A DNA stretch of 64,000 nt from Aureispira sp963837355. GTDB taxonomy: Bacteria; Bacteroidota; Bacteroidia; Chitinophagales; Saprospiraceae. Within the stretch, counting starts at the first letter, position 1. Each line of letters starts with the position of its first letter. Both the position numbers and the translations under genes were made by a program. Location of the stretch: NCBI GenBank assembly GCA_963837355.1, contig CAWIMY010000003.1, forward strand, positions 186,001 to 250,000. The letters are read 5' to 3'. Positions 53,808 to 63,812 of this stretch are shown here, one piece after another. The notes under the pieces are model-generated. The model saw only the letters and a list, made by a program, of their open reading frames with translations. It had not been told where the DNA came from and searched no databases.

Positions 53808-56118
53808 TTAAGGCAGCAGAATTATGGCTTGTCCTTGTCGTGCTAGTCGGTTGTTTGTACTTTTTTGTTCTAAGAACAAGGTATAACAACCCGCTGGCAT
53901 TTTTTTTCGCTCTAGCACGATCGTTCCTTTCCTGTTGGTTACTGCTTTTGCCCACACCCGTTGCCCCAAGGCATTATAAAGTACAAATTGTGCTTCCGTG
54001 CCTTCCTCCAATTCATAGACAATTTGCGCCTGTTGTTGTAATGGATTGGGATAACAGCCCCAAGTAAAGGCTTGTTCTACGGTAGAAATAGCTAAGGCAT
54101 ATTGGCAGGCACTACTATCGGGTAAGGTCGCCAACGGATTAAAATTAAGCGCTGTCGAATCCATACAGCCCCGCACCAAACAACTGCTCAACAGCTGTTC
54201 TACATCCAACTTGCCATAGCCCCAATGCACATTGGGCAGCGCCACAGTCGGCGTTAATACCCAATTATCTAAACGTGCTTGTTGGCGCAAGACTTGTAAA
54301 ACTTGGCTGCTGCTGGCCTGTGGCTGGCATTCTAAATACAAGGCCACGGCTCCTGCTACCATTGGCGCAGCCATAGAGGTACCGCGATTGAGCCAATGCC
54401 AACCATCCTCATCCAAACGGTTACTAAAACTCGCGGCGCGTTGCGCATTCAAGGTAGATAAGCTACTGGCCGACATCACTTGCCCTCCAGGGGCGGCTAA
54501 GTCAGGCTTTTGCAAGCCTGTCCGCGTTGGCCCCAAGCTAGAGAATTGCGAAATACTGCCTACAGGATAGCCTATGGTTCCAATATCCACCGTATCTTGG
54601 GTATAATTAACGATGGATTGGCGGTTTTGATACGAACTAACGACGACCACAGGAGCCGCACAGGTCACAAAACCCCACAATTGTTTGGGCGTTATCGGGG
54701 GAATGATAGTGCGGTGTTGTTCTCGTCAACATATTGGAGCTCCCCAAATGTTGTTCATCGCTCCAAATGTCGTATTTTCCTGTTCCGCTACAGCGCAATT
54801 GCCATAGGCCCAAATCACTAGCGGATGCAATTTCCACCGTTGTAGCATAAGCATCCTCATATTGATCGACATAGATATTCAGCGTCACGTCGCGCCCTTG
54901 GGCATCTGCAAACAACCACTCCGACCACTGCGCTATACCCCCTGTCAACGTAAAATTACGCCCTACATTGAAAGAGCGGGTTTGTGCCAGCCGTTGCCCT
55001 GTCTGTGGATGAATTAATTCTAATACAAAGGTTATAGCCGACCAGTCTGCCGTATCGGCATAGCAAGTAAAATGCGTTTTTTGGGTAGCTTGGTGGTACT
55101 GAAAAGCCGTAATGGCCGTGTCGTTTTGTAGGCTTACGCCCAAATGCAAGGGAAATTGACGGGCATTGCCCCCTGCTTGTACCAAGACTTGTCCAGAACG
55201 TGCTTGTAAAAGCTGTGCCACCAATTGTGCATACAAATCCTTGCCATCGTGCCCACTTGCATAGCTGCCTACACTAGAATTGACCACACAGGGCTGCCCC
55301 AAAGCGGCCGCTTCCGCTAACAAATAGTGCAAGCCATCCACAAAACCCGACAAAAAATAAGTTCCAGAAGTGATGGCCACGGCAGCCAAATCGGTCTCAG
55401 GGGCGATTCCTCTATATTTACCTGTCGCACGGGCATTGCCGCCTGCTGTTCCCATCACATGAGAACCATGGTCAAGCGCTCTGTGGGAACATTGGTAATT
55501 GTCAATGTCCACCTTTGTCCAAGCCGCACCATAACCGTATTGGTATTCAAAAAACCGCGCATCTCCAGAATTCTGATCCCACAAATGCAGGATTCGCGTG
55601 CTGCTATCGGCCTGCCAAAAATCAGGGTGCTGCCATTCAAACCCATCATCAATGATACCTAACAGTACCCCCTGCCCTCGAAAAGCTTTTGGAAAGGGTG
55701 CCGCGCCTTGATACACGGCATTCACCCGATTGTGTTGCAGCATTAGACTGTCTTCTACGTGTCCTAAAAATTGGGCTTTAGCCGATCGAAATTCAATGCG
55801 CTCTACGGCTTCTTCTTCTAGCAGACGCGCAATTCCCTGTAAAGAGAGTTCTGCCGAGGCGATAGTAACTGCTCCATATTTATATGTTCCTCCTTCTCTC
55901 TTGACCAATCGAGGTATTTCTGCTATTTGGCCTTTGATTAGAACAGGCCGTAGAATAGTGGCTTGCTGCTCGCTGGGCGTATTTTGGAGTAAGCGAAACA
56001 GCTCTGTATTTAGTTTAGAAGCCCGTTGAGCGTAGAGCTTTTTTGGAAGCGACAGCGCCACCAAAAAAAGTAAGGACAGGCCAAGGAGTTGAAAAAAAGA
56101 GGGGCGGTCGAAATTCAT
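53808..56118 (-). pseudogene. Subtilisin-like T9SS protease, single frameshift near 54670
   Basis: The 5' frame (54637-56118) carries a signal peptide (SLPKKLYAQ), Asp motif GIIDDGFEWQHPDFW and His motif DHGSHVMGTAGG. The 3' frame (53808-54680) carries the Ser motif NRGTSMAAPMVAGAVALYLE and a T9SS-like tail (YPNPLQQQAQIVYELEEG, AGCYTLFLEQK). One T too many in a T4 run (54669-54672 as A4 on the plus strand) separates VGF from VTCAAPVVVVSS. Joined length is about 770 residues. As read, the protein would have no catalytic Ser. Convergent with the SMR gene, 9 bases apart. Confidence 0.8.
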
Positions 56119-56356
56119 TTATATAGAACTGTTTTAGATAGTGGTAGCGTGTTGCAATTTAAACCAAGATTCTACTACTTTTTTATAAGTTTTGGCTTAT
56201 TTTAGCTCCTTGAGGCGGGGGTCTTGCTGTGTACTTAGTTTTCTTTTTATTATTAGAACAGGTATTTTTCCAACAACAGCTGGGCGATTTTCTTGTTCTC
56301 AAGGGGAGATTGGCTCCTCAATAAAATTACAACATTTCATCTAAATAAACTAGGAT

Positions 56357-57709
56357 ATGCAACAAGCTATATTTGCACTGGTCATTTTTCTCACTTTTGG
56401 GTTTGCTTTTCGCCGCTATCGGGCGATTTACCAAGCAATTATGTTGGGTCAGGATGATCCTATGTTGAAGGAAGCTGACAACAAAGCTGCGCGTTTTAAG
56501 AATACGTTCTTAATTGCCTTTGGACAAAAGAAGATGTTTAAGCGTCCGTTGGCGGCTGTATTGCACTTGTTTATTTATGTCGCCTTTTTGTTTACTCAAA
56601 TTGAGTTGATCGAGATTTTCATTGATGGACTAACAGGCAACCACCGTTTCTTTAGAGAGTTTTTAGGCCCTGTTTATGTAGGCTTGATTAGCTTTATTGA
56701 GATTTTGTCGGTTGGGGCATTGATTGCGACCTTCGTCTTTTTGGCGCGTCGTAATTTGCTTAAGATTCCGCGTTTTATCAAGCCTGAAATGGAAGGCTGG
56801 CCGAAATTAGATGCCAATCTAATTTTGTATGCGGAGATTTTATTGGTGGTCTTTATTCTAATGATGAATAGCGCTGATATGGCCGCGCATCCTGATTGGG
56901 GCTTTTTGATTAGTGGGCAACTGGCCCCGTTGTGGGGCGATACCATTTCTCAAGAGACCCTGCATGTGATGGAGCGTGTGGGTTGGTGGGGACACATTTT
57001 GATTGTGTTTGGTTTTATCAACTACCTCCCCTTCTCGAAGCACTTGCACATTGTGTTGGCGTTTCCCAATACTTACTACGCGCGTTTGCAGCCTAAAGGC
57101 GAAATGCAAAACATGCCTGATATTCAGGCGGAGGTGGCTTCTATGTTTGACCCAGATGCTGCTTTTGAAGAGCCAGATCCCAACGCTCCGATGCCCAAAT
57201 TTGGTGCCGCTGATGTGTTTGATTTGCCTTGGACCAACATTTTAGGCGCTTATTCTTGTACCGAATGTGGTCGTTGTACGGCCATGTGTCCCGCCAATCT
57301 GACGGGTAAGAAATTGTCCCCCAGAAAAATCATGATGGACGTGCGTGATCGTGCGGAAGAAATTGTGGGGCACATCAATGCCAATAATACGGAACTCATC
57401 GCTGACGAATTCAAGGAAAAAACCAGTACCTTAACGCCAGAGAATTACGACGACGGCAAGAATCTATTTGATAGAATTAGCACAGAAGAATTGCGCGCTT
57501 GTACCACCTGCAATGCCTGTGTAGAGGCCTGCCCCATTATGATTAATCCATTGGATATTATTATGGAGTTGCGCCGCAATCAAATTTTGGAATTGTCCGA
57601 CTCTCCTGAAGAGTGGAACAACATGTTTAATACCATAGAAAACAACGGCGCGCCTTGGGCTTTTTCTCCTGATGACCGTGATAAATGGATTGAAGAGGCT
57701 AATTCATAA
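56357..57709 (+). CDS. HdrC/GlpC-like membrane Fe-S oxidoreductase subunit
   Basis: A 450-residue protein: about five membrane helices (VIFLTFGFAFRRYRAIY, HLFIYVAFLFTQIELI, LIGLISFIEIL-type segment, LILYAEILLVVFILM), then a soluble domain with two CxxCxxCxxxCP clusters, CTECGRCTAMCP and CTTCNACVEACP, each for a [4Fe-4S]. It resembles respiratory electron carriers of the HdrC/GlpC/NarI-like group. In most Bacteroidota the next gene is an HdrB-like CCG-domain protein; here it is a thioredoxin-like protein instead. Terminator follows. Confidence 0.88.
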   Translation: MQQAIFALVIFLTFGFAFRRYRAIYQAIMLGQDDPMLKEADNKAARFKNTFLIAFGQKKMFKRPLAAVLHLFIYVAFLFTQIELIEIFIDGLTGNHRFFREFLGPVYVGLISFIEILSVGALIATFVFLARRNLLKIPRFIKPEMEGWPKLDANLILYAEILLVVFILMMNSADMAAHPDWGFLISGQLAPLWGDTISQETLHVMERVGWWGHILIVFGFINYLPFSKHLHIVLAFPNTYYARLQPKGEMQNMPDIQAEVASMFDPDAAFEEPDPNAPMPKFGAADVFDLPWTNILGAYSCTECGRCTAMCPANLTGKKLSPRKIMMDVRDRAEEIVGHINANNTELIADEFKEKTSTLTPENYDDGKNLFDRISTEELRACTTCNACVEACPIMINPLDIIMELRRNQILELSDSPEEWNNMFNTIENNGAPWAFSPDDRDKWIEEANS

Positions 57710-57733
57710 GCCACTATTCAACTTCTTTCTCAG

Positions 57734-57774
57734 AATCCTTTGCATAGCAGCACTGCTGTGCAAAGGATTTTTTT
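57734..57774 (+). terminator. Terminator of the Fe-S subunit gene
   Basis: AATCCTTTGCA pairs with TGCAAAGGATT around a CAGCACTGCTG inner stem, followed by T6. Confidence 0.85.
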
Positions 57775-57885
57775 ATGCCCGCTTTGGTGTAAGATTGAAA
57801 AGATTGCTTGTTTAGTAGAAACAAAATGCCTATATTTAATGGTCAAAATAGTAATAACCTGTTCCACCTATTATCGATCGCAAAA

Positions 57886-59052
57886 ATGACTTTAGAAGAA
57901 TACAAAGATATTGTCCGCCTCAATGCCTTGGCCAAAGACTGGATTGAAAGCTACAACCAACACGATTTGGGCAGCCACAGCCCACAATTGAAGCGCCAGA
58001 ACCGAGAAATGAAAATCTTGCAAGCCAAAACTGACCGCATTATAGAACGCCAAGCGGGCGAAGCTTCAGGTGACGAGAACGAACAATTGGCAGAGATTGA
58101 AAAATTGGCACAAGGCTCTCCGTCTTTTGCTGCCTGTTTTGGTCCCGTGCAAACCGAACAAAACACCAAAGTCAGCAAAGAAACCACCGTACTGGCCTTA
58201 AAACTTAAAAAACTAACCAACAATTGGTTTGGGCAATTCTCTGATGACAGTACCAACGAGCGTGGAAAAGAACTTGTTGCCAGCATCCACGAGCGCGCCA
58301 AAAAGCTCTTGGCCGCCCCAAAAACGACCGACGGCGATACCGTTAGCATTGTTTTTTATGGTTCCAAAAGCAAGCGCTGCCGCAAAATGAAGCGCAACCT
58401 AGAGTTTGTTGCCGATGAATACGATGGCCTACTCAACGTGGAGCAACACCAAGTCTTAGACGACGAACAAGCCATGCACAAATTGGGCTTAGAAAACCTG
58501 CCTACTCTTATTTTCAAGCGGGGCGACAAGAAAATCGCAACCCATCAAGGCCTTTTGAGCATCTCGGCTCTAGAAAGCAAGGTCAACATCCTATTAGAAG
58601 GCGCTAACTTTACCAACAGCAGCAGCGTCAAGTCGATCAACGACATGAAATCCGTCAACCAAAAAGAATTGTACGGCATGGGCGAATACCTGCTCTTCTA
58701 CTTCGTGGCTTCTTGGTGCGGCATCTGCAAAAAAACAACGCCTGTCGTCGAGCAATATGCCCGCGACTACAGCAAAGTCAAATACGAAAGCGTTCAAGTA
58801 GACGGCAGCCACAACCTCCACCAAAGTTTTGGAGTCACCGAAGTACCCGCGTTGGTCTTTGTCCATGATGGTAAGGTGATCGGCAAACACACGGGGTATA
58901 TCAACCCTTCTACGATGAAACAAGCCTTGGAACAATTTGCCGTTGCCAATAAGCGAAAAATCGGTACAACGCACTCGGGCGAGGCCTCAGTTATTGAACA
59001 AGATGAAGTTGATCAAGCTGATCGTAAGGTGAAGGATAAACATGTGGGGTAA
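57886..59052 (+). CDS. Two-domain thioredoxin-like protein with helical N-terminus
   Basis: The start at 57886 (MTLEEYKDIVRLNALAKDWI) yields 388 residues. The first ~135 are charged helices. A degenerate thioredoxin fold follows (VSIVFYGSKSKRCRKMKRNL ... LENLPTLIFKRGDK, one Cys only). Then an active thioredoxin fold with FVASWCGICKKTTP and FGVTEVPALVFVHDGK (cis-Pro). It reduces disulfides in the cytoplasm. The combination with the helical domain is unusual and unexplained. The gene is followed by repeated G/T-rich segments. Confidence 0.78.
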   Translation: MTLEEYKDIVRLNALAKDWIESYNQHDLGSHSPQLKRQNREMKILQAKTDRIIERQAGEASGDENEQLAEIEKLAQGSPSFAACFGPVQTEQNTKVSKETTVLALKLKKLTNNWFGQFSDDSTNERGKELVASIHERAKKLLAAPKTTDGDTVSIVFYGSKSKRCRKMKRNLEFVADEYDGLLNVEQHQVLDDEQAMHKLGLENLPTLIFKRGDKKIATHQGLLSISALESKVNILLEGANFTNSSSVKSINDMKSVNQKELYGMGEYLLFYFVASWCGICKKTTPVVEQYARDYSKVKYESVQVDGSHNLHQSFGVTEVPALVFVHDGKVIGKHTGYINPSTMKQALEQFAVANKRKIGTTHSGEASVIEQDEVDQADRKVKDKHVG

Positions 59053-59053
59053 C

Positions 59054-59303
59054 GCTCGTTTCGACTTCGCTCAACGAGCTTTGTAGGGCTTTTTGGCGGG
59101 TCTGTTTTTTGGGGGTGATGGGGGCGCTCGTTTCGACTTCGCTCAACGAGCCTTGTAGGGCTTTTTGACAGGTCTATTTTTTTGGGGGTGGGGAATATTT
59201 GGGCTAGGTTTGTTTGTACTTACTTCTGTCGTAGGGGGTGCTCGTTTTTACTTCGCTCAACGAGCTTTGTAGGGCTTTTTGACAGGTCTATTTTTGGGGG
59301 GGG
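59054..59303. repeat. Three-copy degenerate repeat with CTCGTT...AACGAG hairpin
   Basis: Copies begin near 59054, 59126 and 59240 with GCTCGTTTCGACTTCGCTC and continue AACGAGC-TTGTAGGGCTTTTTG, then GGTCT-T6 and a G5-G7 run. The GCTCGTT/AACGAGC stem followed by T5 makes each copy terminator-like. No transposon features seen. Confidence 0.7.
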
Positions 59304-59447
59304 CAGACTAAAACTTTTAGAAGAGTATACTGTGCTGATGGAGTGACAGGCAGGTTATTCGCAAATTTATTTGTAGGAACTAGTGTTTGAGGGCTTTTGA
59401 TAGATTTCCTCTTAAATAGAGCGTATAAAACTCATAAATTAGACAAC
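59304..59447. other. Short intergenic stretch
   Basis: No gene or signal supported between the repeats and the Fic gene end. Confidence 0.35.
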
Positions 59448-60848
59448 TTATTTTAAGTCATTTTCTGCTCTTATTCTTTTAGTAAGACTGCTCATTATTT
59501 CATCAGCAGCCCTCTCTATATCCGCTATATTTGGATAAGTGATGTAATCATTTTTCCAAACACTTGTAGAACCATCAACCCCGAGGTACTCCACTTCATA
59601 TACCTCGTTCCGTAAATGAAATAGAATACTCAATCTAACTCCTTTAAGTTCATCTTGCTCTGGCAGATACAAATATAAATTATTCGTTTTACTAGTAAAT
59701 GGCTTATCATCACGTATATCCTCGTGCCATTTTTCGAAAATTTCTTTTATTTGATCTACACTACTTATTTTCTTATCTAGTGAGTGAGCCCCATGAAATT
59801 TTTCAAGAATAGGATTCTTTTTTGAGACACCCCATCTCAAATTAGTGTACATTCTCTCAAATACATATGAATATTCATAAAGTATTTTCACGAAAGGGAT
59901 AAAGCAATTATTGAGTACCGCTTTTTGCTTTTCTATAGACCATCCATGGTAATTATTTTCTTCCTCTCTATCCTTCAAAATCTGACCCATCACTTCTAAC
60001 TCCTTCATCCAATCTTTTTGCTCCTCTACAGGCTTACCCTGCGCGCCATCAATCGCCAATTGCATCGACTGGATCAAATTCCCCCCAATGTACTCTGCCA
60101 AGGGGCTAATGTCTTCAAAGGTGCTCGTATTCAATGCAGTATAATATTCCTGTCGCTGCTCTAAATAGACAATGGCAGGCATGTAGCCTTGCTGCATTAA
60201 AATCAAGTTCATTAAAATACGCGCCATTCTACCATTGCCATCGCCAAATGGATGAATGTCAATAAAGCGTTTGTGAAAACCACAGGCTACTTTTAGAGGG
60301 TGTAACTTGTATTTTTTCGTATTGTAGTATTTGAGCTTATTTTGGTGTAAATAGTTGTTTGCCCAATTGATCAACTCATTCATTTGGGCAGGGACTAGCT
60401 CAGGAGAAGAAAAGTCTAAGCGCTCCCCTGTTGGGGTGAGTAAGTAGTTGGGTTGTTTTTTCCAGTGTCCAGGATTGATTTCAACGTCCTTTTCTTTGCT
60501 GTTTTGGTAATCAGGCATAAGAATCAGCGCATGAAACTCCTTGATTAGAGACTCGGTTAGTAGCAAGTCTTCATGGATAATTTCTTCCATTTTCTTCAAC
60601 ACTTTAGCATGCCCTTCCATCTCCTTATGGTCGTTGAGCGGCTTCCCTTTTGCTGTAAAGCCATAATACAACAATTGCTTGGTTTCTGTCATTGTCAGCG
60701 TATTTCCTTCTATACTATTAGAATGAAAATTCCAATCGAGCTGTAGTTTTTGCATAATACGGCGGTAACGCTCGGGGTCAATGGGGCGATAGCTGTCGAG
60801 CTCTTTTTTTAATTCGTCGAGTTGTTTGATTAAGGTCGGAATGGTCAT
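59448..60848 (-). CDS. Fic-domain AMPylase with N-terminal inhibitory motif
   Basis: A 466-residue Fic protein. The active loop HPFGDGNGR (199-207) holds the catalytic His and the ATP-phosphate Arg. An inhibitory motif SNSIEG at about 43-48 ([S/T]xxxE[G/N]) lies N-terminal to the Fic core, as in class II Fic proteins. It would transfer AMP to a hydroxyl of a target protein, which is unknown here. The C-terminal ~200 residues (LKDREEENNYHGWSIEKQ ...) match no known domain to me. Isolated gene in the right-hand region. Confidence 0.9.
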   Translation of the reverse strand: MTIPTLIKQLDELKKELDSYRPIDPERYRRIMQKLQLDWNFHSNSIEGNTLTMTETKQLLYYGFTAKGKPLNDHKEMEGHAKVLKKMEEIIHEDLLLTESLIKEFHALILMPDYQNSKEKDVEINPGHWKKQPNYLLTPTGERLDFSSPELVPAQMNELINWANNYLHQNKLKYYNTKKYKLHPLKVACGFHKRFIDIHPFGDGNGRMARILMNLILMQQGYMPAIVYLEQRQEYYTALNTSTFEDISPLAEYIGGNLIQSMQLAIDGAQGKPVEEQKDWMKELEVMGQILKDREEENNYHGWSIEKQKAVLNNCFIPFVKILYEYSYVFERMYTNLRWGVSKKNPILEKFHGAHSLDKKISSVDQIKEIFEKWHEDIRDDKPFTSKTNNLYLYLPEQDELKGVRLSILFHLRNEVYEVEYLGVDGSTSVWKNDYITYPNIADIERAADEIMSSLTKRIRAENDLK

Positions 60849-60964
60849 TTTAATACGCTAAAATAGGTCAATAATTACGGCAGCGGCCAAATGCTGTTCG
60901 TTACGAAAGATAGCAATTTCTAAGCACAAGCCTTACAGAAGGCAAAAAAATGCCTTACTTTTAG

Positions 60965-60972
60965 TAGCTTTG
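60965..60972 (+). promoter_or_regulatory. -7 box TAGCTTTG upstream of the S74 gene
   Basis: TAGCTTTG matches TAnnTTTG, 40 bases before ATG 61005. An AGGC-A7-TGCC inverted repeat lies about 20 bases further upstream. Confidence 0.5.
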
Positions 60973-61004
60973 AAGGCTTCGTTTAACCCCTTACAACTAC
61001 ACTA

Positions 61005-62479
61005 ATGAATTGTTTTTTTCTTTTGATTGCGCTTTTAGGCGCTACGACACTTACCGCTCAACTCAACCATTATTCGGGTAACCATGCTTTGGACAACAAT
61101 GCCACAGGCGTACAAAATACGGCCGTGGGCAACGATGTCTTACGCAGCAACTACTCAGGCAGTTACAATACTGCTTCTGGTGCTGGAGCCATGCAGTACA
61201 ACCGCTCAGGCAAAAGCAACACGGCTGTGGGCTACCAATCCCTCTACCGCAATGCCTCAGGCGCAGAAAATGTAGCACTGGGTGCCAATGCCCTCAATTC
61301 GAATACCTCGGGAAATTACAACACAGGGCTTGGCACGTATGCGCTGGGCTTTAATACTATTGGAACCAACAACACAGCGGCAGGCTACCACGCGTTGATG
61401 AGTAATATTGACGCGTCGGCCAATACCGCCTTTGGGGCGTTTGCGTTGCAGAGCAATACAAAGGGCGAAAATAATGTAGCCTTGGGCTACTATGCTTTAT
61501 ACAACAATACCGTTGGTATTTGTAATGTATCTTTAGGAACAAATGCATTGGGCAACAACTTATCGGGCAGTTATAATGTATCGAGTGGCCATCAATCTAT
61601 GATGAAAAACAAGTCGGGCAACTATAACTTAGCCATGGGGACTAAAGCCTTGCACACCAACCTCAATGGTTCGCGCAATGTGTCGTTGGGCTACTTGTCC
61701 ATGTTTAAAAATATTTCTGGTTTGGAAAATACAGCCGTGGGCAATAAAAGTTTGTACACCAATAGTTCAGGAGATTACAACATTGCCATAGGAGCTGGAA
61801 GTATGCTCGAGAATAAAACGGGCAATGAAAACGTCGCTTTGGGCTATCAAAGCCTAGAACAAAACACAGCAGGCAGCAAGAATACCGCGCTGGGCTATCG
61901 CGCTTATGCTATGGGATTCGCCTATGGCAACTCTACGGCAATTGGAGCCAATTCCCAAGTTTCGGCAAGCAATCAAATGCGCTTTGGGGACGAATTAGTG
62001 ACGAGTATTGGCGGTAAGGTCTCTGCGACAAAGTGTCGGATGCGCGCTTCAAAGTAGATGTGCGCAGCGATGTCCCTGGTTTATCGTTTGTCAACCGCTT
62101 GGAACCCGTGACGTATTATTTGGACAACCAAAAACTACGCGCCTTTCAAGGGCGAACAGCTCCTGAAGATGACATCCCTTCCTCTTATACCCGTGAAGCA
62201 GGCTTTTTAGCCCAACAGGTAGAACAGGCCGCCCAAAGTGTTGGTTTTGAATTTAGTGGGGTGGATCAGCCTGCCTCGGAGCAAGACCACTACGCCTTGC
62301 GCTATGCGGACTTTACGGTACCTTTGGTGCAAGCCGTACAGGAGTTATCCGCAGAAAACGAGGTCTTAAAAGCCAAGGTAAAAGCCTTAGAAGCCGAAAA
62401 AGAACGCTTGTTGTCTCTAGAAAAAGAAGTAGCCGAAATTAAAGCGTTGCTTGGCGCACAAGCCCGCGTCAATGACTAG
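61005..62479 (+). pseudogene. YadA-head-like repeat protein with S74 endosialidase-type chaperone domain, frameshifted
   Basis: Signal peptide MNCFFLLIALLGATTLTAQ, then about sixteen ~23-residue repeats of the form N-T-A-x-G-x-x-A-L-x-x-N-x-S-G, the left-handed beta-roll found in trimeric adhesin heads. After NQMRFGDELVTSIGGKVSATK the frame is lost. The other frame (from 62033) continues SDARFKVDVRSDVPGLSFVN and GFLAQQVEQAAQSVG, the self-cleaving S74/intramolecular chaperone domain, then a trimeric coiled coil (VLKAKVKALEAEKERLLSLE). One missing A in the run at 62030-62032 joins them. The product should be a surface trimer. Confidence 0.8.
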
Positions 62480-62739
62480 CAAACAGCAGCTTTCCTGTTA
62501 GCATAAGTTTTTTATACTTGTCTTTTTCGGTAACAAGGTAAGGGCATACGCAATTCTTTGAACATAGTTTTTTCTATTAATTATTAGCCCTTGTTACCCA
62601 CTAGAGCGTTATTCCAATTATTAGAACTTTTATAGACAAATTAGAATAAAGGCCGCTCCAATATACTAAAACAGGCACAGTTATAGTTTTAACTAAAGAA
62701 TAGTACCACCCAAAAGCATTTACCAAAACAATAAAAAAC

Positions 62740-63684
62740 ATGATGTATTATAGTTTAGCCATCTTGGCGCTGTTATTCGGAAGTGTTCCTAGCTACGCCA
62801 CTAACGAAGTGGACAGCACTCAATGGCATTCTGCCGCCGTCGAAATGACGACCTTGATGCAAGCCGTTCGTACCGACCAAAATTTGGAAGTCCGACAAGG
62901 CGCTTCCAAAGAGTTGGAAAATTTATTAAAAGAAACATTGGAACGAGAAGGCTCCTATGCCTATGATTTTTCCGAGTTAGAAGGGGTTTCCATATTACAA
63001 CCAGACGATAAGGCGTTCAAAATTTTTACTTGGCAGTTGTATGTGGACAAAGACCACTACAAGTACCACGGCTTTGTACAGACCCAAGAAGGCAAGGTTT
63101 TTCCCCTAACAGATGGCTCTGATGCCATGAATACGGTAGAATTTATGACCATGCGCCACACCGATTGGTACGGGGCTTTATATTACAACCTCAAAGCATT
63201 CCAACACGAAGGGGAAACCGCTTATGTGTTGTTTGGGTACGATGCCTACAGCTTTTATAACCGCCGCAAAGTCTTGGATGTGTTGCATTTTGACGACAAG
63301 GGCAGACCGCGCTTTGGTAAGGAGGTCTTACAAATGAAAGATGGTCGCGGGCAAGTGCGTAAAGTGAAGCGCTTTTTGATGGAATATTCTTCTAGTGTCA
63401 ATGTTAGCCTCAATTATGACGAAGCCCAAGATTTAATTATCTACGACCATTTAATTTATGGCTCTCCCATCAAAGGGTCAGGCCCTTCTAGCGTGCCAGA
63501 CGGCAGCTACTGTGGTCTAAAATTAGAGCGCTCGGGCATGTGGACTTTTGTAGACAAAGTACACAAAGACGACCCCAATAATGTATTGGTGAATGCGACG
63601 AGCTATGAAGAAGCGCTCAAAGATGGCCATGCACAAAAGAAAAGCAAGAAGCAGCAGAAAGATATTTTTGGACGCCAACGCTAG
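62740..63684 (+). CDS. Hypothetical secreted protein
   Basis: A 314-residue exported protein (signal peptide ending VPSYA). No family recognised. Visible features: a helical N-terminal part (WHSAAVEMTTLMQAVRTDQN), then a beta-rich centre (FTWQLYVDKDHYKYHGFVQT, WYGALYYNLKAFQHEGETAY, LFGYDAYSFYNRRKVLDVL), and a Lys/Gln-rich tail AQKKSKKQQKD. The repeated aromatic strands suggest a single globular periplasmic domain. It has its own terminator. Confidence 0.65.
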   Translation: MMYYSLAILALLFGSVPSYATNEVDSTQWHSAAVEMTTLMQAVRTDQNLEVRQGASKELENLLKETLEREGSYAYDFSELEGVSILQPDDKAFKIFTWQLYVDKDHYKYHGFVQTQEGKVFPLTDGSDAMNTVEFMTMRHTDWYGALYYNLKAFQHEGETAYVLFGYDAYSFYNRRKVLDVLHFDDKGRPRFGKEVLQMKDGRGQVRKVKRFLMEYSSSVNVSLNYDEAQDLIIYDHLIYGSPIKGSGPSSVPDGSYCGLKLERSGMWTFVDKVHKDDPNNVLVNATSYEEALKDGHAQKKSKKQQKDIFGRQR

Positions 63685-63718
63685 GCGCTACTTATTTTCT
63701 AATTTTCGATTTCAGAAA

Positions 63719-63750
63719 TACGAACAGAGGCAACTTTGTTCGTATTTTTT
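63719..63750 (+). terminator. Terminator of the secreted-protein gene
   Basis: TACGAACA (63719-63726) pairs with TGTTCGTA (63737-63744), followed by T6. Confidence 0.8.
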
Positions 63751-63812
63751 GTTACTTTAGGCACTTGTTTTTCCGCAACGTTCCGCGTTGTTTCATCCTT
63801 TAGTCTTCTTGT

